From assembly GCF_002135415.1 (NCBI RefSeq), contig NZ_NEGJ01000003.1, positions 372,001-436,000 on the forward strand: a DNA stretch of 64,000 bases, in the 5' to 3' direction. The position numbers were made by a program, and so were the translations under genes. This DNA comes from Acinetobacter sp. ANC 3832 (GTDB taxonomy: Bacteria > Pseudomonadota > Gammaproteobacteria > Pseudomonadales > Moraxellaceae). This document shows positions 20,364 through 30,643 of this stretch, piece after piece. The notes beneath the pieces are model-generated. The model made no database searches and was not told the origin of the DNA. It worked only from the letters and a program-made list of their open reading frames with translations. Every line of letters begins with the position of its first letter. Within the stretch, counting starts at the first letter, position 1.

Positions 20364-20825
20364 ATGACTGAAAATATTAAGCTTCCAAATCAAATATTCC
20401 CAACAACGACAGGTGAAATCAACCTGACAGAATTAGCGACAGATTGGTTAATTCTCTATTTTTATCCAAAAGATTCTACGCCAGGCTGTACAACGCAAGC
20501 TGTCGGTTTTTCCTGCTTAAAAGATCAATTTGATACATTAAACACCACCATTGTTGGTGTATCACGTGATTCTGTCAAAGCGCATCAAAACTTCACTGAA
20601 AAACAATCGCTTACCATCAACTTGATTAGTGATAAAGAAGAAGTTTTATGTCAACACTTTGATGTGATTAAAGAAAAAAATATGTATGGTAAAAAAGTTA
20701 TGGGCATCGAACGCTCTACTTTTATTTTCCATAAAGGTCAATTAGTAAAAGAATACCGTAAAGTTAAAGCTGCGGGACATGCTGAACAAGTTCTAGAAGA
20801 TCTAAAAGCATTACAAGCCAACTAA
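20364..20825 (+). CDS. bcp: Thiol peroxidase of the BCP/PrxQ family
   Basis: This 153-residue peroxiredoxin reduces hydroperoxides in the cytoplasm. The peroxidatic Cys is Cys42 in YPKDSTPGCTTQA. In most BCP proteins the resolving Cys is five residues later; here that position is Val47 and the next Cys is Cys51. So it may use Cys51 or behave as a 1-Cys enzyme. AAGGA lies upstream of the ATG. It follows the Dph6-like gene by 14 bases and ends at two hairpins. Confidence 0.92.
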   Translation: MTENIKLPNQIFPTTTGEINLTELATDWLILYFYPKDSTPGCTTQAVGFSCLKDQFDTLNTTIVGVSRDSVKAHQNFTEKQSLTINLISDKEEVLCQHFDVIKEKNMYGKKVMGIERSTFIFHKGQLVKEYRKVKAAGHAEQVLEDLKALQAN

Positions 20826-20839
20826 TTTATTTTGTTAAA

Positions 20840-20912
20840 CGTCATCAAATTCAATATTTTTTTGATGACGTAAACAGCGACCCAAGCTATCACTTAGTCG
20901 CTGTTTTTTATT
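20840..20912. terminator. Two consecutive hairpins between convergent bcp and argO
   Basis: CGTCATCAAA/TTTGATGACG (20840-20870) is followed by AAACAGCGAC/GTCGCTGTTT (20872-20906) with a TTTTTT tail. The second is a good bidirectional terminator. Confidence 0.8.
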
Positions 20913-20919
20913 ATAGATT

Positions 20920-21552
20920 TTAAGATAGCAGTAATGAGATTGCGATTCCCCACATCATACAAGCAATCAAAAAATCTAAGATTTGCCATGACCTCGTCTG
21001 CTGAAATAATGGCAACAGTAAGCGTGCTCCATAGCCTAAACTGTAAAAGAAAATCCATGACGCAGTCATTGCACCTAAAGCAAAATAAATTTGAGTTGTA
21101 GGAAATTGAGTCGAAACAGTCCCAATTAAAACCACGGTATCCAAATATACATGTGGATTTAGCCATGTTAAAGCCAAGCAAATCATGATCATGGGTAAAA
21201 GCTTGGTTTCTTGATTTTCACTCAGCTGTAAACATTGTTGTACTTTAAAAGCCTGATAAAAATGTTGAGCACCATAAAACAGAAGAAATAACGCACCTAA
21301 GTATTTTGCAATGACCACTAAGTTTGGATACAGCAAAATTAATTTTGAAAACCCAAGTACGCCAAATAAAATAAGCATCGAATCGGACAATGCACAAACC
21401 AGGCATAGCCAAAATACGTGTTGTTTTTTAAGACCTTGCTTTAAAACAAAAGCATTTTGAGCACCAATGGCTAAAATGAGCCCTAAGCCAATACCAAAGC
21501 CTTGTAAATATGTATTGAGCATGACATGACTGCGATAAAATGATGATGCCAT
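20920..21552 (-). CDS. argO: LysE/ArgO-family amino acid exporter
   Basis: This 210-residue protein has about six hydrophobic segments. The LysE signature GLGLILAIGAQNAFVLKQGL (about 21-40) matches ArgO/LysE exporters, which pump arginine and/or lysine out of the cell. It is transcribed divergently from an ArgP-like LysR gene, the classic argO/argP or lysE/lysG arrangement, which supports the role. Start is uncertain: Met11 (MLNTYLQGFGIG) fits the family better than MASSFYRSHV and would give 200 residues. Confidence 0.88.
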   Translation of the reverse strand: MASSFYRSHVMLNTYLQGFGIGLGLILAIGAQNAFVLKQGLKKQHVFWLCLVCALSDSMLILFGVLGFSKLILLYPNLVVIAKYLGALFLLFYGAQHFYQAFKVQQCLQLSENQETKLLPMIMICLALTWLNPHVYLDTVVLIGTVSTQFPTTQIYFALGAMTASWIFFYSLGYGARLLLPLFQQTRSWQILDFLIACMMWGIAISLLLS

Positions 21553-21717
21553 TATCTTTGTTTTTATTTTAAAATAAGTATAGTTAAGAAAATATTAGTA
21601 TAACTCAGTTTTTCTAAGCTTGAATTTAAACTCTTTATAACACTTTTCGTATCCAATTTTGAATTTTCCTTAAAAATGGAAAACTATAATTTAGCTCATT
21701 CAAAGGATGATTATTCA

Positions 21718-22608
21718 ATGTTACAGAGCAAACAAAGCGAAACTTTCCTTTTTGTTGCTGAAACAGGAAGTTTTGAACTCGCCGCTGAGAAACTCAATAT
21801 CACAGCATCAGCAGTGACTTTACGCATTCAAAGTTTAGAAAAATCTTTGGGGCAACTCCTTATTATTCGTGAACGTCCTTGTAAAGTCACACAAGCAGGA
21901 CAAGCCTTATTAGAATATTTACAACACACACGCTTGATGGAACAAAATTTAATTCAACAATTCACAGGTAAATCCATTCACTCAGATTTTTATAAAGTTA
22001 GCCTTGCGACTAATGCAGATTCACTCGCAACATGGTTATTACCCGCTCTACAAGATACGCTTTCTCGTGAAAAAATTGTACTTGAATTAAAAATTGAAGA
22101 TCAATCTCAAACCTATACTTTACTTGAAACAGGTTTGGTCAATGTGTGCATCTCAACAGAAGCCCAAGCCATGAAAGGTTGTATTGCTCAACCATTAGGA
22201 AAAATGATTTATAAAATGGTAGCGACAGCAGAATTTTGTCAAAAATGGTTTAAAGATGGAATGGATAGAGAAACTTTAAAAGCCACTCCTGCGATTATTT
22301 TCAATCAAAAAGATCATGTACATCGCGATATAATCTTAAAATTATTTGGCTTAATGCCCACAACTTATCCATGTCATTACATTCCATCATCCACCGCTTT
22401 TGTAGAGGCAATTTTATTAGGATTGGGTTTTGGGATGGTGCCTGAATTTCAAATCGAAAATCGTTTAATTACAGGCGAACTGATTGAAATCATGCCCGAA
22501 GCTCAAACAGAGATTCTATTGTATTGGCATCATTGGAAACAACAATCTGCTCAATTGGCACAGCTTACGTCTGATATTTTAGTGAATGCACAACGAGTTT
22601 TAAAATAG
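21718..22608 (+). CDS. argP: ArgP/LysG-type LysR transcription regulator
   Basis: ATG 21718 (MLQSKQSETFLFVAETGSFE) gives 296 residues, the ArgP length, with AAGGA 11 bases upstream. An in-frame ATG at 21676 has no such site. The helix-turn-helix is ELAAEKLNITASAVTLRIQS (about 19-38). ArgP/LysG senses arginine or lysine and activates the exporter gene, here the divergent LysE/ArgO gene. The shared 165-base region contains two AGTATA-type repeats (about 21578 and 21597) that could be part of its binding site. Confidence 0.87.
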   Translation: MLQSKQSETFLFVAETGSFELAAEKLNITASAVTLRIQSLEKSLGQLLIIRERPCKVTQAGQALLEYLQHTRLMEQNLIQQFTGKSIHSDFYKVSLATNADSLATWLLPALQDTLSREKIVLELKIEDQSQTYTLLETGLVNVCISTEAQAMKGCIAQPLGKMIYKMVATAEFCQKWFKDGMDRETLKATPAIIFNQKDHVHRDIILKLFGLMPTTYPCHYIPSSTAFVEAILLGLGFGMVPEFQIENRLITGELIEIMPEAQTEILLYWHHWKQQSAQLAQLTSDILVNAQRVLK

Positions 22609-22735
22609 CTTAGTGATTATTGATGCTTTCTATCACTCTTTCACATTGAACATAAAGACTGCCATCTCCAATATTCCTAATGTATAGAATAAAAATTCCG
22701 ATGATCAATCACGATTCAAAAGAGCAAACCCTTCA

Positions 22736-23326
22736 TCACTCTAATTTTGAATTTGATTCATTCAAGTTCGACTTATCTTGCTTTTGATATTTGTCTTGTA
22801 ATTTCTTAAAAATTTCTGTGTTTTGAAAATGCTGTAAAAATTCAATCGTTCCCTGAGGGAAATACTGTTCCTGAATTTCACCACGATAATACGCTTCACG
22901 CATTGGTGTTGCCGAAATTGAATCTTTTAGACTATCCAACTCCACCATCTGCCACTCAGGGAAAAGCTGCAAATAATAAGAAGAATCATCTTTAAAATGA
23001 CCAATTAAACCGACTTTATCTTCAGGTTTCACAACACTTGCAACAAGTGACTTTACCAATTTGACCCACTTCACATCATTATAAACATCAACCACATGTA
23101 CAAAAATAATTCGTTTTTGATCAGACTCAGAAAAATTAGATAGAATCATCTGTTCGCGTTCTTGTGCGCTAAATGGATTTTTTATATTGCGCTCATTTTG
23201 GGCAGAACCCAGTGCCAAAATCACATTCTGACTTTGTTCTAACGCAATTTTAACCGTTTGCAAATGTGCCAAGTGAAAAGGCTGAAAACGACCAATGTAA
23301 ACCAGATAATCAAATGTATATTTCAT
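22736..23326 (-). CDS. nadM: NadM-type nicotinamide-nucleotide adenylyltransferase
   Basis: This 196-residue protein has the nucleotidyltransferase motif YIGRFQPFHLAHLQ (about 10-23) and the ISATPMRE motif (about 137-144) of the NadM family. It joins NMN (or NaMN) with ATP to make NAD (or NaAD). Some NadM proteins are fused to a Nudix domain; this one ends shortly after the transferase domain with a charged tail (KYQKQDKSNLNESNSKLE) and has no Nudix part. Acinetobacter are known to use NadM for NMN adenylation. It is a single-gene unit. Confidence 0.88.
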   Translation of the reverse strand: MKYTFDYLVYIGRFQPFHLAHLQTVKIALEQSQNVILALGSAQNERNIKNPFSAQEREQMILSNFSESDQKRIIFVHVVDVYNDVKWVKLVKSLVASVVKPEDKVGLIGHFKDDSSYYLQLFPEWQMVELDSLKDSISATPMREAYYRGEIQEQYFPQGTIEFLQHFQNTEIFKKLQDKYQKQDKSNLNESNSKLE

Positions 23327-23430
23327 AGTAGATCAAACTTTTTTATGAACTCATCAGTTGCAACACGCTTTTAAATATGCGACATAATGAGGGTATAAAA
23401 TAATATTCAGTTTAAAGCAAGGATAGTACG

Positions 23431-24231
23431 ATGACACTCAGTTGTATTCAACAACCTCATCAGCATTTAAATGCAAATCTTGAAAATGGTATTCTCACAT
23501 TAGCGATAAATCGCCCTGAAGCAAAGAATGCTTTATATGGTGAACTTTACTTATGGATTGCCAAAGCACTTGATGAAGCTGATCAGGATCGTGATGTTCG
23601 TGTGGTAATTTTACGTGGTGCTGACGCTGACTTCAGTGCAGGTAATGACATGAAAGATTTTATGGCTTTCATTCAAAATGCGCCTGAAGGTAAAGAAGGT
23701 GATGGCCCTCCATTTGTATTATTGAAATCTGCAGCTCGTTTGTCTAAACCCCTGATCTGCGCTGTGCGTGGTGTCGCAATTGGCATTGGTGTAACTGTAT
23801 TACTACATGCTGACCTTGTGTATAGCGACAATACTGCCCTATTCCAAATTCCATTTGTTAGCCTTGGACTTTCTCCTGAAGGTGCTTCAAGTAAATTATT
23901 GATTCAACAAGCAGGCTATCATAAAGCGGCTGAATTATTACTAACTGCACAAAAGTTCAATAGCGAAAAGGCTTTGAATGCAGGCTTAGTCAATAGTATT
24001 GAAGAAGATGTATATGGTCATGCTTTACGCCAAGCACAAACTTTGGCTGCATTACCCCTTGCATCATTGGTACAAACCAAAGCACTGATGAAGCATAATC
24101 TTGAAGAAATTATTCAATGTGTTGATGATGAAGCTGTGGTCTTTATGCAACGTGTGAAATCACCTGAAATGGCTGAGGCTGTTGCTGCATTTATGCAAAA
24201 GCGTAAACCTGATTTTACACAATTTAACTAA
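23431..24231 (+). CDS. Enoyl-CoA hydratase/isomerase (crotonase) family protein
   Basis: This 266-residue protein has the crotonase fold. The first oxyanion-hole loop is DFSAGNDMKDF (about 69-79) and the second CAVRGVAIGIGVTVLLHADLVY (about 110-131). The usual catalytic Glu region reads QIPFVSLGLSPEGASSKLL, so the second-position Glu is in EGASS, as in isomerase/PaaG-like members. It probably acts in fatty-acid or aromatic-acid catabolism; the substrate is not readable. AAGGA precedes the ATG. It is monocistronic and ends at a strong terminator. Confidence 0.87.
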   Translation: MTLSCIQQPHQHLNANLENGILTLAINRPEAKNALYGELYLWIAKALDEADQDRDVRVVILRGADADFSAGNDMKDFMAFIQNAPEGKEGDGPPFVLLKSAARLSKPLICAVRGVAIGIGVTVLLHADLVYSDNTALFQIPFVSLGLSPEGASSKLLIQQAGYHKAAELLLTAQKFNSEKALNAGLVNSIEEDVYGHALRQAQTLAALPLASLVQTKALMKHNLEEIIQCVDDEAVVFMQRVKSPEMAEAVAAFMQKRKPDFTQFN

Positions 24232-24261
24232 TTCAAAACATGATTTAAAATCATGAACAAT

Positions 24262-24295
24262 AACCACTGAATGACTACGATTCAGTGGTTTTATC
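24262..24295 (+). terminator. Intrinsic terminator after the crotonase gene
   Basis: AACCACTGAAT and ATTCAGTGGTT form an 11-base stem with a 7-base loop, followed by TTATCTTTT. Confidence 0.85.
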
Positions 24296-24344
24296 TTTTA
24301 TATGATTTGTCTAAATTTTTCCTAAACCTATTGTGATCTTCCTT

Positions 24345-25121
24345 ATGACTAAGCCAACAAAAACTGAAAAAAAGCGTTATTTTGAACCTGCTCCACAAGA
24401 TATTAATGTTGAAAATTTTAAAAAGGTAATTCAAAGCCGTCGTTCAGTCCGTAATTTTACAGATAAGCCAATTCCTGCTGAAATTTTAGATGATTGTTTA
24501 GATTTAGCATTACTTGCACCAAACTCATCTAATTTACAGCCATGGACGTTTTACGTGGTACAAAATCCTGCCAAGAAAAAGCAACTCATTAAAGCCTGTA
24601 TGAGCCAATTTGCGGCACGTACTGCAGCTGAATTGATTGTCTGTGTGGCAAGAACAGACCGTTTAGATGAAATGGCAAAGCGAAATGTAGATGAATTTCC
24701 GTTGATTAAATTATCACTTGCGGAAGTCCCTGCGATCATTCAAAAATACTATCGTTTTATTCCATACAATTATAAAACAGGTTATTTAAATGCTTTAGGT
24801 AACTTTAAGAAAGTTACTTTCAAAATAGCACGTACAGCCAAACAAGTTTTACCTGTTACAGCATTTAAACCTGCTGATTCAATTCTTTGGGCAAGTAAAA
24901 CCACTGCTTTAGCATGTGAAAATTTGGTTTTATCTTTACGTGCTTATGGTTTTGACAGTTGTATGATGGAAGGTTTTGATGAACCTATGGTTCGTAAAAT
25001 CTTAAATTTAGGTGATCAGCAACACCCTATCATGGTAATTGGTGCAGGCGAACGTGCTGAAGATGGTGTGTTTTATCCACAATATCGTTTTAATCGTGAT
25101 TTATTCATTCAAAAAGTTTAG
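24345..25121 (+). CDS. Nitroreductase-family flavoprotein
   Basis: The likely start is ATG 24345 (258 residues); a GTG at 24333 is also open, and neither has a strong ribosome site. The FMN-binding start SRRSVRNFTDKPIP (about 31-44) and LLAPNSSNLQPWTFYVVQ (about 56-73) are nitroreductase signatures, and a central SLRAYGFDSCMMEGFDE belongs to the family's core. It reduces nitro, quinone or related substrates with NAD(P)H. It ends in a 4-base overlap (TTAG) with the convergent NIF3-like gene, so no terminator separates the two. Confidence 0.85.
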   Translation: MTKPTKTEKKRYFEPAPQDINVENFKKVIQSRRSVRNFTDKPIPAEILDDCLDLALLAPNSSNLQPWTFYVVQNPAKKKQLIKACMSQFAARTAAELIVCVARTDRLDEMAKRNVDEFPLIKLSLAEVPAIIQKYYRFIPYNYKTGYLNALGNFKKVTFKIARTAKQVLPVTAFKPADSILWASKTTALACENLVLSLRAYGFDSCMMEGFDEPMVRKILNLGDQQHPIMVIGAGERAEDGVFYPQYRFNRDLFIQKV

Positions 25122-25435
25122 AACCGAATATCCACGATTTGTATAAATTCAAAGGCAGGCTCTTCATAAGGATGGCTTGCCTTTAATGCTTTGGCAACTT
25201 GTGGAGCTTTATCTTCTGAAACAATCGTTTCTACTCGCCATTCTGGAATTTTCTCTAAAATATCAAGTTCGCCAATAAAGGGATTTGCGCCTTTTATCGG
25301 CTTAAACTGCCCTGTTCCTAATACTTGCCATGCACAATGTTCGTAATTACCTATACCGCCCGCACCTGCTTCATAAATTGCAAGTTTGGTAGATTCAAGA
25401 TGTGATTCTGGAACGTAGTAGATGAGTTTTAGCAT
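25118..25435 (-). CDS. NIF3/YqfO-like domain protein (stand-alone)
   Basis: This 105-residue protein reads MLKLIYYVPESHLESTKLAI at the start, then GAGGIGNYEHCAWQVLGTGQ (about 24-43), and ends KASHPYEEPAFEFI. This matches the CutA-like domain found inserted in YqfO/NIF3 proteins and also as a separate small protein. The PYEEPAFE motif is well conserved; its function is not established. The gene overlaps the nitroreductase stop by 4 bases tail to tail. Confidence 0.8.
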   Translation of the reverse strand: MLKLIYYVPESHLESTKLAIYEAGAGGIGNYEHCAWQVLGTGQFKPIKGANPFIGELDILEKIPEWRVETIVSEDKAPQVAKALKASHPYEEPAFEFIQIVDIRF

Positions 25436-25492
25436 TTCTATTTGATGTGTATTTCATTAATATAAAACTCATCATATTGATAGATCAAAATT

Positions 25493-26125
25493 ATGTCTAA
25501 TAAAAAAATTATCAGCGAACTTACTTTAACCACGACTGAAAATTTAGTTGATGAAATTCTATTTAAAACAGCAAATACATTTTTAGACGATGCAATTAAA
25601 TCTATTCCTTTTGCATCACTAATAACGAGTTCAATTCAAAGTTATGCTAGATTTCGTACTTTCAAAGAACAAAAACAACTATTAGCTTTCATCCAAGAGG
25701 CCAATAATACAGACCATGAATTCATTGAGAAATTCTTTAGTGATAAATCTAATATTGAATTAGGATTCGAAATTTTGGGAATTCTTGATCAAACCTACTT
25801 AGAAAGACAAGCTCGAATGATTTTTCGTGCTACCAAACTATTTAAAGACAGCCAAGTTACCAAACAAGAATTTGATAAATATACTTACATTATTACCAAA
25901 TTAAATAGCCATCTCACCACCCTTCTAAAAGAACTTTATCTTATAAAAACAAATTCAAATGTTCCTAAATATGAGTTTGATATTGAAAATCCCAATATGG
26001 AATTTATTAGCTTTGAATTTTTAAAAGAAGTTCCCTCACCGCTTTATCCTGGATCTATTCCCGTTACTAAATTTAAAAGGACTGATAACTTCTATTATTT
26101 TTATAAAAATATATTCAAAGACTAA
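25493..26125 (+). CDS. Hypothetical helical protein, function unknown
   Basis: I do not recognise this 210-residue protein. It is predicted to be mostly helical, without a signal peptide. A mildly hydrophobic stretch DDAIKSIPFASLITSSIQSY (about 35-54) is followed by charged helices: FRTFKEQKQLLAFIQE and later LERQARMIFRATKLFK. The layout (an IPF segment, then a K-Q-L-L-FI helix, then LG-ILD...A) recalls a widespread family of uncharacterised accessory proteins, but I cannot name it. It is lower in GC than its neighbours, stands alone with a weak upstream site, and no partner gene is nearby. It may be horizontally acquired. Confidence 0.6.
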   Translation: MSNKKIISELTLTTTENLVDEILFKTANTFLDDAIKSIPFASLITSSIQSYARFRTFKEQKQLLAFIQEANNTDHEFIEKFFSDKSNIELGFEILGILDQTYLERQARMIFRATKLFKDSQVTKQEFDKYTYIITKLNSHLTTLLKELYLIKTNSNVPKYEFDIENPNMEFISFEFLKEVPSPLYPGSIPVTKFKRTDNFYYFYKNIFKD

Positions 26126-26218
26126 ATAAAATAAGAAGTGAAATACATGTCACTCGTTGGGTAGAGGATAAAAGAAAACATCCTCCACCCAATAAAACTA
26201 TGAAATCAATTTTAAAAT

Positions 26219-26241
26219 TAAAAAACCACCTCTCGGTGGCT
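26219..26241 (-). terminator. Terminator of the small membrane peptide gene
   Basis: Read on the minus strand, GCCACC-GAGA-GGTGG is followed by T6. It lies just after the stop of the 42-residue gene. Confidence 0.75.
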
Positions 26242-26247
26242 TCTCTA

Positions 26248-26376
26248 TTAAATACTCAACATATATCCCAAGATCACAAATAGTATTTGCAACCCAACCA
26301 CCGCACCAAACAAAATCCAACCTTTTTGGCGTAATGCAACCCGATCAACACTTGTATACTTTTCAATTCTTATCAT
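26248..26376 (-). CDS. 42-residue single-pass membrane peptide
   Basis: The minus strand from 26376 encodes 42 residues starting MIRIEKYTSVDRVALRQKGW and ending GYMLSI. GAGGTG lies 6 bases before the ATG, an excellent ribosome site. A charged N-terminus of about 19 residues is followed by one membrane helix (about 20-40), so the peptide probably sits in the inner membrane with its N-terminus in the cytoplasm. A terminator with a T6 tract begins just downstream, making a complete monocistronic unit between two terminators. It is too short for many gene callers. The function is unknown; the neighbouring gene on the same strand, purL, is unrelated. Confidence 0.7.
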   Translation of the reverse strand: MIRIEKYTSVDRVALRQKGWILFGAVVGLQILFVILGYMLSI

Positions 26377-26562
26377 TTTTTCACCTCATTTTTTTGATTC
26401 ATCAATGAACACATGTGGGCAAAACATTTATCCTTATATAGACAATCTAACTGATGCAAAAAATAAACCAAGTTTTTATCTGTAACCAACTATTTTATGT
26501 TCTCTAACTTCGTCATAACAACAAATCGCAATTTCAAATAAATCTTAAATTTTACTAACAAT
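26377..26562. other. AT-rich gap between the small peptide gene and the purL terminator
   Basis: It should contain the promoter of the 42-residue gene on the minus strand. No further gene is seen. Confidence 0.4.
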
Positions 26563-26590
26563 AGAAAAGCCACCTTTCGGTGGCTTTTCT
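26563..26590 (-). terminator. Bidirectional terminator after purL
   Basis: AGAAAAGCCACC-TTTC-GGTGGCTTTTCT, a 12-base perfect stem located 33 bases after the purL stop. Its core matches that of the hairpin at 26219-26241. Confidence 0.85.
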
Positions 26591-26622
26591 AACGCAAACA
26601 TCTTTAATGAATTAGTTTAAAA

Positions 26623-29600
26623 TTAACCAATAAATTTACGTGCATTACGGAACATACGTAACCATGCACCATCTTCAGTCCATTCTTCAGGCTTCCAAGA
26701 ATGTTGAATTGCACGGAAGTTACGTTCAGGGTGAGGCATCATAATCGTTGCACGACCATCTTTCGATGTCACACCAGAAATCGCTTCAGGTGAACCATTC
26801 GGATTCATTGGATATTGCTGTGTTGCATTACCCAAGCTATCTACATAACGTAAAATGACTTGATTGCCTGCATTTAATGCAGCAATGCTCGCGTCAGGTG
26901 CAACAACACGACCTTCACCATGCGCAACAGCGATTGGTAAAATTGAACCATCCATACCTTCTAACAATACAGAGTTCGATTTTTCAATACGAACGTTCAC
27001 TGCACGTGCTTCAAACATTTCAGAGGTATTACGATAGAAACGAGGCCAGTTCTCAGTACCTGGAATGAGTGGTGCAAGTTGTGACAACATTTGACAACCA
27101 TTACAAATACCTAAAGAGAAGGTTTCATCACGGTTAAAGAATTTTTCAAATTGGTCACGAAGTTTCGGGTTAAATAAAACTGATTTTGCCCAACCACCGC
27201 CTGCGCCCATCACATCACCGTAAGAGAAACCACCACATGCAACCAAGCCTTCAAAGTCGTCTAAATCGATACGACCTGCAAGTAAGTCACTCATATGTAC
27301 ATCGACAGTATTGAAACCAACCTTGTCAAATGCAGCTGCCATTTCAACATGACCATTTACGCCTTGTTCACGTAAAATCACCATGTTTGGACGACGTGAA
27401 TTAATATATGGCGCTTCAACAGGCTCATTCAAATCGAACGTTGGTAATGCGATTAAACCTTTGTGTTCTTTGTTCGCAATCAAGCTATATTCTTGATCTG
27501 CGGTTTCAACGTTGTCACGTAAACGCTGTATTTGATAAGACACTTCAGTCCACACTTGTTGTAAATCAACACGACTTAAACTCAAACCATTAATGGTCAA
27601 AGTATCCGTATTGTTGACTGTACCCACAACAGCAATTGCATCTTTTAATATTGATGCAGCAACTTCTGTTTCTAATGTAGCCCAGTCAGATGCACTGATT
27701 TGAACCACTGCACCAATTTCTTCAGCAAATAAACTTTCTATAGACTGGTCTTCAAGTGCGACACCTAAACGTGCAGCAAACATCATTTCTGCAACAGTTG
27801 CCAATAAGCCACCATCACCAATGTCATGATACGCTTTGATTAAGCCACGGTTGTTCCAGTCCTGAACCAATGTAAAGAATGCTTTGAAGTCATCAAAACT
27901 ATCTACATCTGGTGTTACAGAACCAATCGCTTTATAAACTTGCGCAAGAATCGAACCACCTAAACGGAACTGGCCTTTAGACAAATCTATACGAACAAGT
28001 ACAGATTCGATATTTTTCAATTCAGGTGTTAATGTTTTACGTACATCCAATACTGGTGCAAATGCAGTGATTACACCTGTCATGGGTGAAGTAACGGATT
28101 TTTCTACACCCTCATCATTCCAAGTAGTACGCATTGAAAGTGAATCTTTACCTACTGGAATAGCGATACCCAAAGCAGGACACATTTCCATACCAATGGC
28201 TTTTACACCTTCAAACAAGGCTTGATCTTCACCTTGCTGACCCGCTGCTGCCATCCAGTTCGCAGATAATTTAATGTCGCTGATCTGTTCAATATTGGCA
28301 CACATGATGTTTGAAATTGATTCTGCAACAGCCAAACGAGCAGATGCAGCAGGATTTAACAATGCCACAGGTGGACGTTCACCCATTGCCATCGCTTCAC
28401 CTGTAAAGCCTTGCAAACTTGTGGTTGTTACTGCTGCATCTGCAACAGGAACTTGCCAAGGACCAACCATTTGGTCACGTGCAACCATACCTGTAATGGA
28501 ACGGTCACCAATGGTGATCAGGAATGATTTAGATGCAACCGTTGGATTTTTAAGAACACGATAAATCGCATCTTTTAAATCGACAACTTTAGCTGCATTA
28601 AAGTCATCACCTTTACGTTCAATTGTTTCGTATGAACGTTGCATGCGAGGTGTACCACCCAGCATCACTTGCATTGGCATATCAACTGCTTTATTACCAA
28701 ATAACGGATCTTCAACCGTTAAATGACGTGCTTCAGTTGCCTCACCCAATACCGCAAACGGACAACGCTCACGTGCACAAATCGACTCAAACAATTCTAA
28801 AGAACTTGGACGAATCGCCAAGACATAGCGCTCTTGTGCTTCGTTTGACCAGATTTCCATTGGAGACATACCTGGCTCTAATGATGGAATCTTACGAAGA
28901 TCAAGCACAGCACCTAACTCGTGATCATTCACAAGCTCAGGCATCGCATTAGATACACCGCCCGCACCGACATCATGTACAGATACGATTGGGTTGAAAT
29001 CTTCCATACGCCAGCAGGTATCAATGACTTCTTGGCAACGGCGTTCCATTTCTGGATTTTCGCGTTGAACAGAAGCAAAATCTAAATTTTCACCGAGTTT
29101 ACCACTATCTACAGAAGATGCTGCACCACCACCTAAACCAATCAGCATTGCAGGACCACCCAACACGATGAGTAAATCACCCGGTTGGATTGCATCTTTT
29201 TCAACATGGTCAGGACGAATATTACCGTAACCGCCAGCAATCATAATCGGCTTATGGAAGCCTTTTACATCGCCATTCACATTTTGTTCAAAAGTACGGA
29301 AATAACCATTTAAAGCAGGACGACCAAACTCGTTGTTAAATGCAGCACCACCTAAAGGACCTTCAATCATGATCTGAAGTGGAGATGCCATACGAGATGG
29401 TTTGCCGTAATTGTCTTCCCAAGGCTGTTCAAAACCCGGAATATTCAAGTTAGAAACAGTGAATGCTGTTAAACCTGCTTTTGGTTTACCACCACGACCC
29501 GTTGCACCCTCATCACGAATTTCACCACCAGAACCTGTCGCTGCACCTGCAAAAGGCGCAATCGCTGTAGGATGGTTATGCGTTTCCACTTTCATGAGAA

Positions 29601-30456
29601 TGTGTGCCGCTTGACTCTTATATTTATAGACATGACGACCATTTTCATCCGCTTTCGGATAAAAACGTTGCGTGTCATAACCCACAATCACCGAAGCATT
29701 GTCTTTATATGCTGACAATACGTCTGTAGGCGATTCTTTATAGGTGTTTTTAATCATTTGGAACAATGACAATGGTTGTTTTTCACCATCAACTGTCCAT
29801 TCCGAACCAAAGATTTTATGACGGCAATGTTCAGAGTTTGCTTGAGCAAACATCATCAATTCGATGTCATTTGGGTTGCGACCCATTTTATTGAATGCTT
29901 CGGTTAAGTAATCAATTTCTTCCATTGATAACGCAAAACCGAATTCATTATTGGCTTTCACCAATGCATCTTTACCTTGACCCAAAATATCAATTGAGTT
30001 CAAAGGTTTTGGCGCTGTTTCTAAAAATAATGCAGCAGCATCATCTATTTGATTAAATACGCTTTCTGTCATACGGTCATGTAACGCAAGTTTTACTTCA
30101 TTGGATATTTCAGAAATACCCTTTAAAGTAAACAAAACACCGCGTTCAAGGCGGTGTATTGGCGTATTACAATTGGCAAAAATATCTGTTGCCTTAGATG
30201 ACCACGGAGAAATTGTTCCTAGACGTGGTGTCACCAATATCTGGACTTCATCACTTGCAGCTTGGCGTACTTCGAAAGACGCACCATCATTTAAAAGCTG
30301 TAATGCAGATTGCTGTTGTTGCTCGGTGAGCGCTTGGTCAAACAAATAGACCCATTGGCTTTCTATTGATTGAACAGAACTCATTGACGTTAAACGGTTT
30401 AAGAGTTGAGTTTTCTTAAAAGAAGAGTGTGCTGGGGCACCGGCCACGATAAACAT
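26623..30456 (-). CDS. purL: Phosphoribosylformylglycinamidine synthase (single-chain PurL)
   Basis: ATG 30456 ([20 protein letters not shown]) gives 1277 residues, the length of the large single-chain enzyme of gammaproteobacteria; an upstream GTG at 30498 is less likely. Domains in order: N-terminal domain, two AIRS-like halves with ATP-binding glycine motifs ([20 protein letters not shown], then [12 protein letters not shown]), and a C-terminal glutamine amidotransferase. The amidotransferase triad is Cys1118 in GICNGCQML and His1242/Glu1244 in MMPHPERN. It converts FGAR to FGAM with glutamine and ATP in purine synthesis. It is monocistronic. Several long open frames inside it are shadows. 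Confidence 0.98.
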   Translation of the reverse strand: MFIVAGAPAHSSFKKTQLLNRLTSMSSVQSIESQWVYLFDQALTEQQQQSALQLLNDGASFEVRQAASDEVQILVTPRLGTISPWSSKATDIFANCNTPIHRLERGVLFTLKGISEISNEVKLALHDRMTESVFNQIDDAAALFLETAPKPLNSIDILGQGKDALVKANNEFGFALSMEEIDYLTEAFNKMGRNPNDIELMMFAQANSEHCRHKIFGSEWTVDGEKQPLSLFQMIKNTYKESPTDVLSAYKDNASVIVGYDTQRFYPKADENGRHVYKYKSQAAHILMKVETHNHPTAIAPFAGAATGSGGEIRDEGATGRGGKPKAGLTAFTVSNLNIPGFEQPWEDNYGKPSRMASPLQIMIEGPLGGAAFNNEFGRPALNGYFRTFEQNVNGDVKGFHKPIMIAGGYGNIRPDHVEKDAIQPGDLLIVLGGPAMLIGLGGGAASSVDSGKLGENLDFASVQRENPEMERRCQEVIDTCWRMEDFNPIVSVHDVGAGGVSNAMPELVNDHELGAVLDLRKIPSLEPGMSPMEIWSNEAQERYVLAIRPSSLELFESICARERCPFAVLGEATEARHLTVEDPLFGNKAVDMPMQVMLGGTPRMQRSYETIERKGDDFNAAKVVDLKDAIYRVLKNPTVASKSFLITIGDRSITGMVARDQMVGPWQVPVADAAVTTTSLQGFTGEAMAMGERPPVALLNPAASARLAVAESISNIMCANIEQISDIKLSANWMAAAGQQGEDQALFEGVKAIGMEMCPALGIAIPVGKDSLSMRTTWNDEGVEKSVTSPMTGVITAFAPVLDVRKTLTPELKNIESVLVRIDLSKGQFRLGGSILAQVYKAIGSVTPDVDSFDDFKAFFTLVQDWNNRGLIKAYHDIGDGGLLATVAEMMFAARLGVALEDQSIESLFAEEIGAVVQISASDWATLETEVAASILKDAIAVVGTVNNTDTLTINGLSLSRVDLQQVWTEVSYQIQRLRDNVETADQEYSLIANKEHKGLIALPTFDLNEPVEAPYINSRRPNMVILREQGVNGHVEMAAAFDKVGFNTVDVHMSDLLAGRIDLDDFEGLVACGGFSYGDVMGAGGGWAKSVLFNPKLRDQFEKFFNRDETFSLGICNGCQMLSQLAPLIPGTENWPRFYRNTSEMFEARAVNVRIEKSNSVLLEGMDGSILPIAVAHGEGRVVAPDASIAALNAGNQVILRYVDSLGNATQQYPMNPNGSPEAISGVTSKDGRATIMMPHPERNFRAIQHSWKPEEWTEDGAWLRMFRNARKFIG

Positions 30457-30643
30457 GCTGATTTTGGCTCCACGGGCAGGTCTTAAGAACCTTGCCACAA
30501 TGTGACTTGAAGAGAGCGCACATTCTACTGCGAAAGCATATTTTCAGCTAGTCATATCCACTTTAAAAGTGAGAGATTTATCAATGGAACTTGCTCTATT
30601 TATAACAATTATCTTATTTTAGAAGTAATTGTTAACAAATATT

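Noticed and set aside
28274..28564. Long plus-strand frames inside purL as genes
   Set aside because: They are antisense shadows of a well-recognised enzyme and lack starts and motifs of their own.
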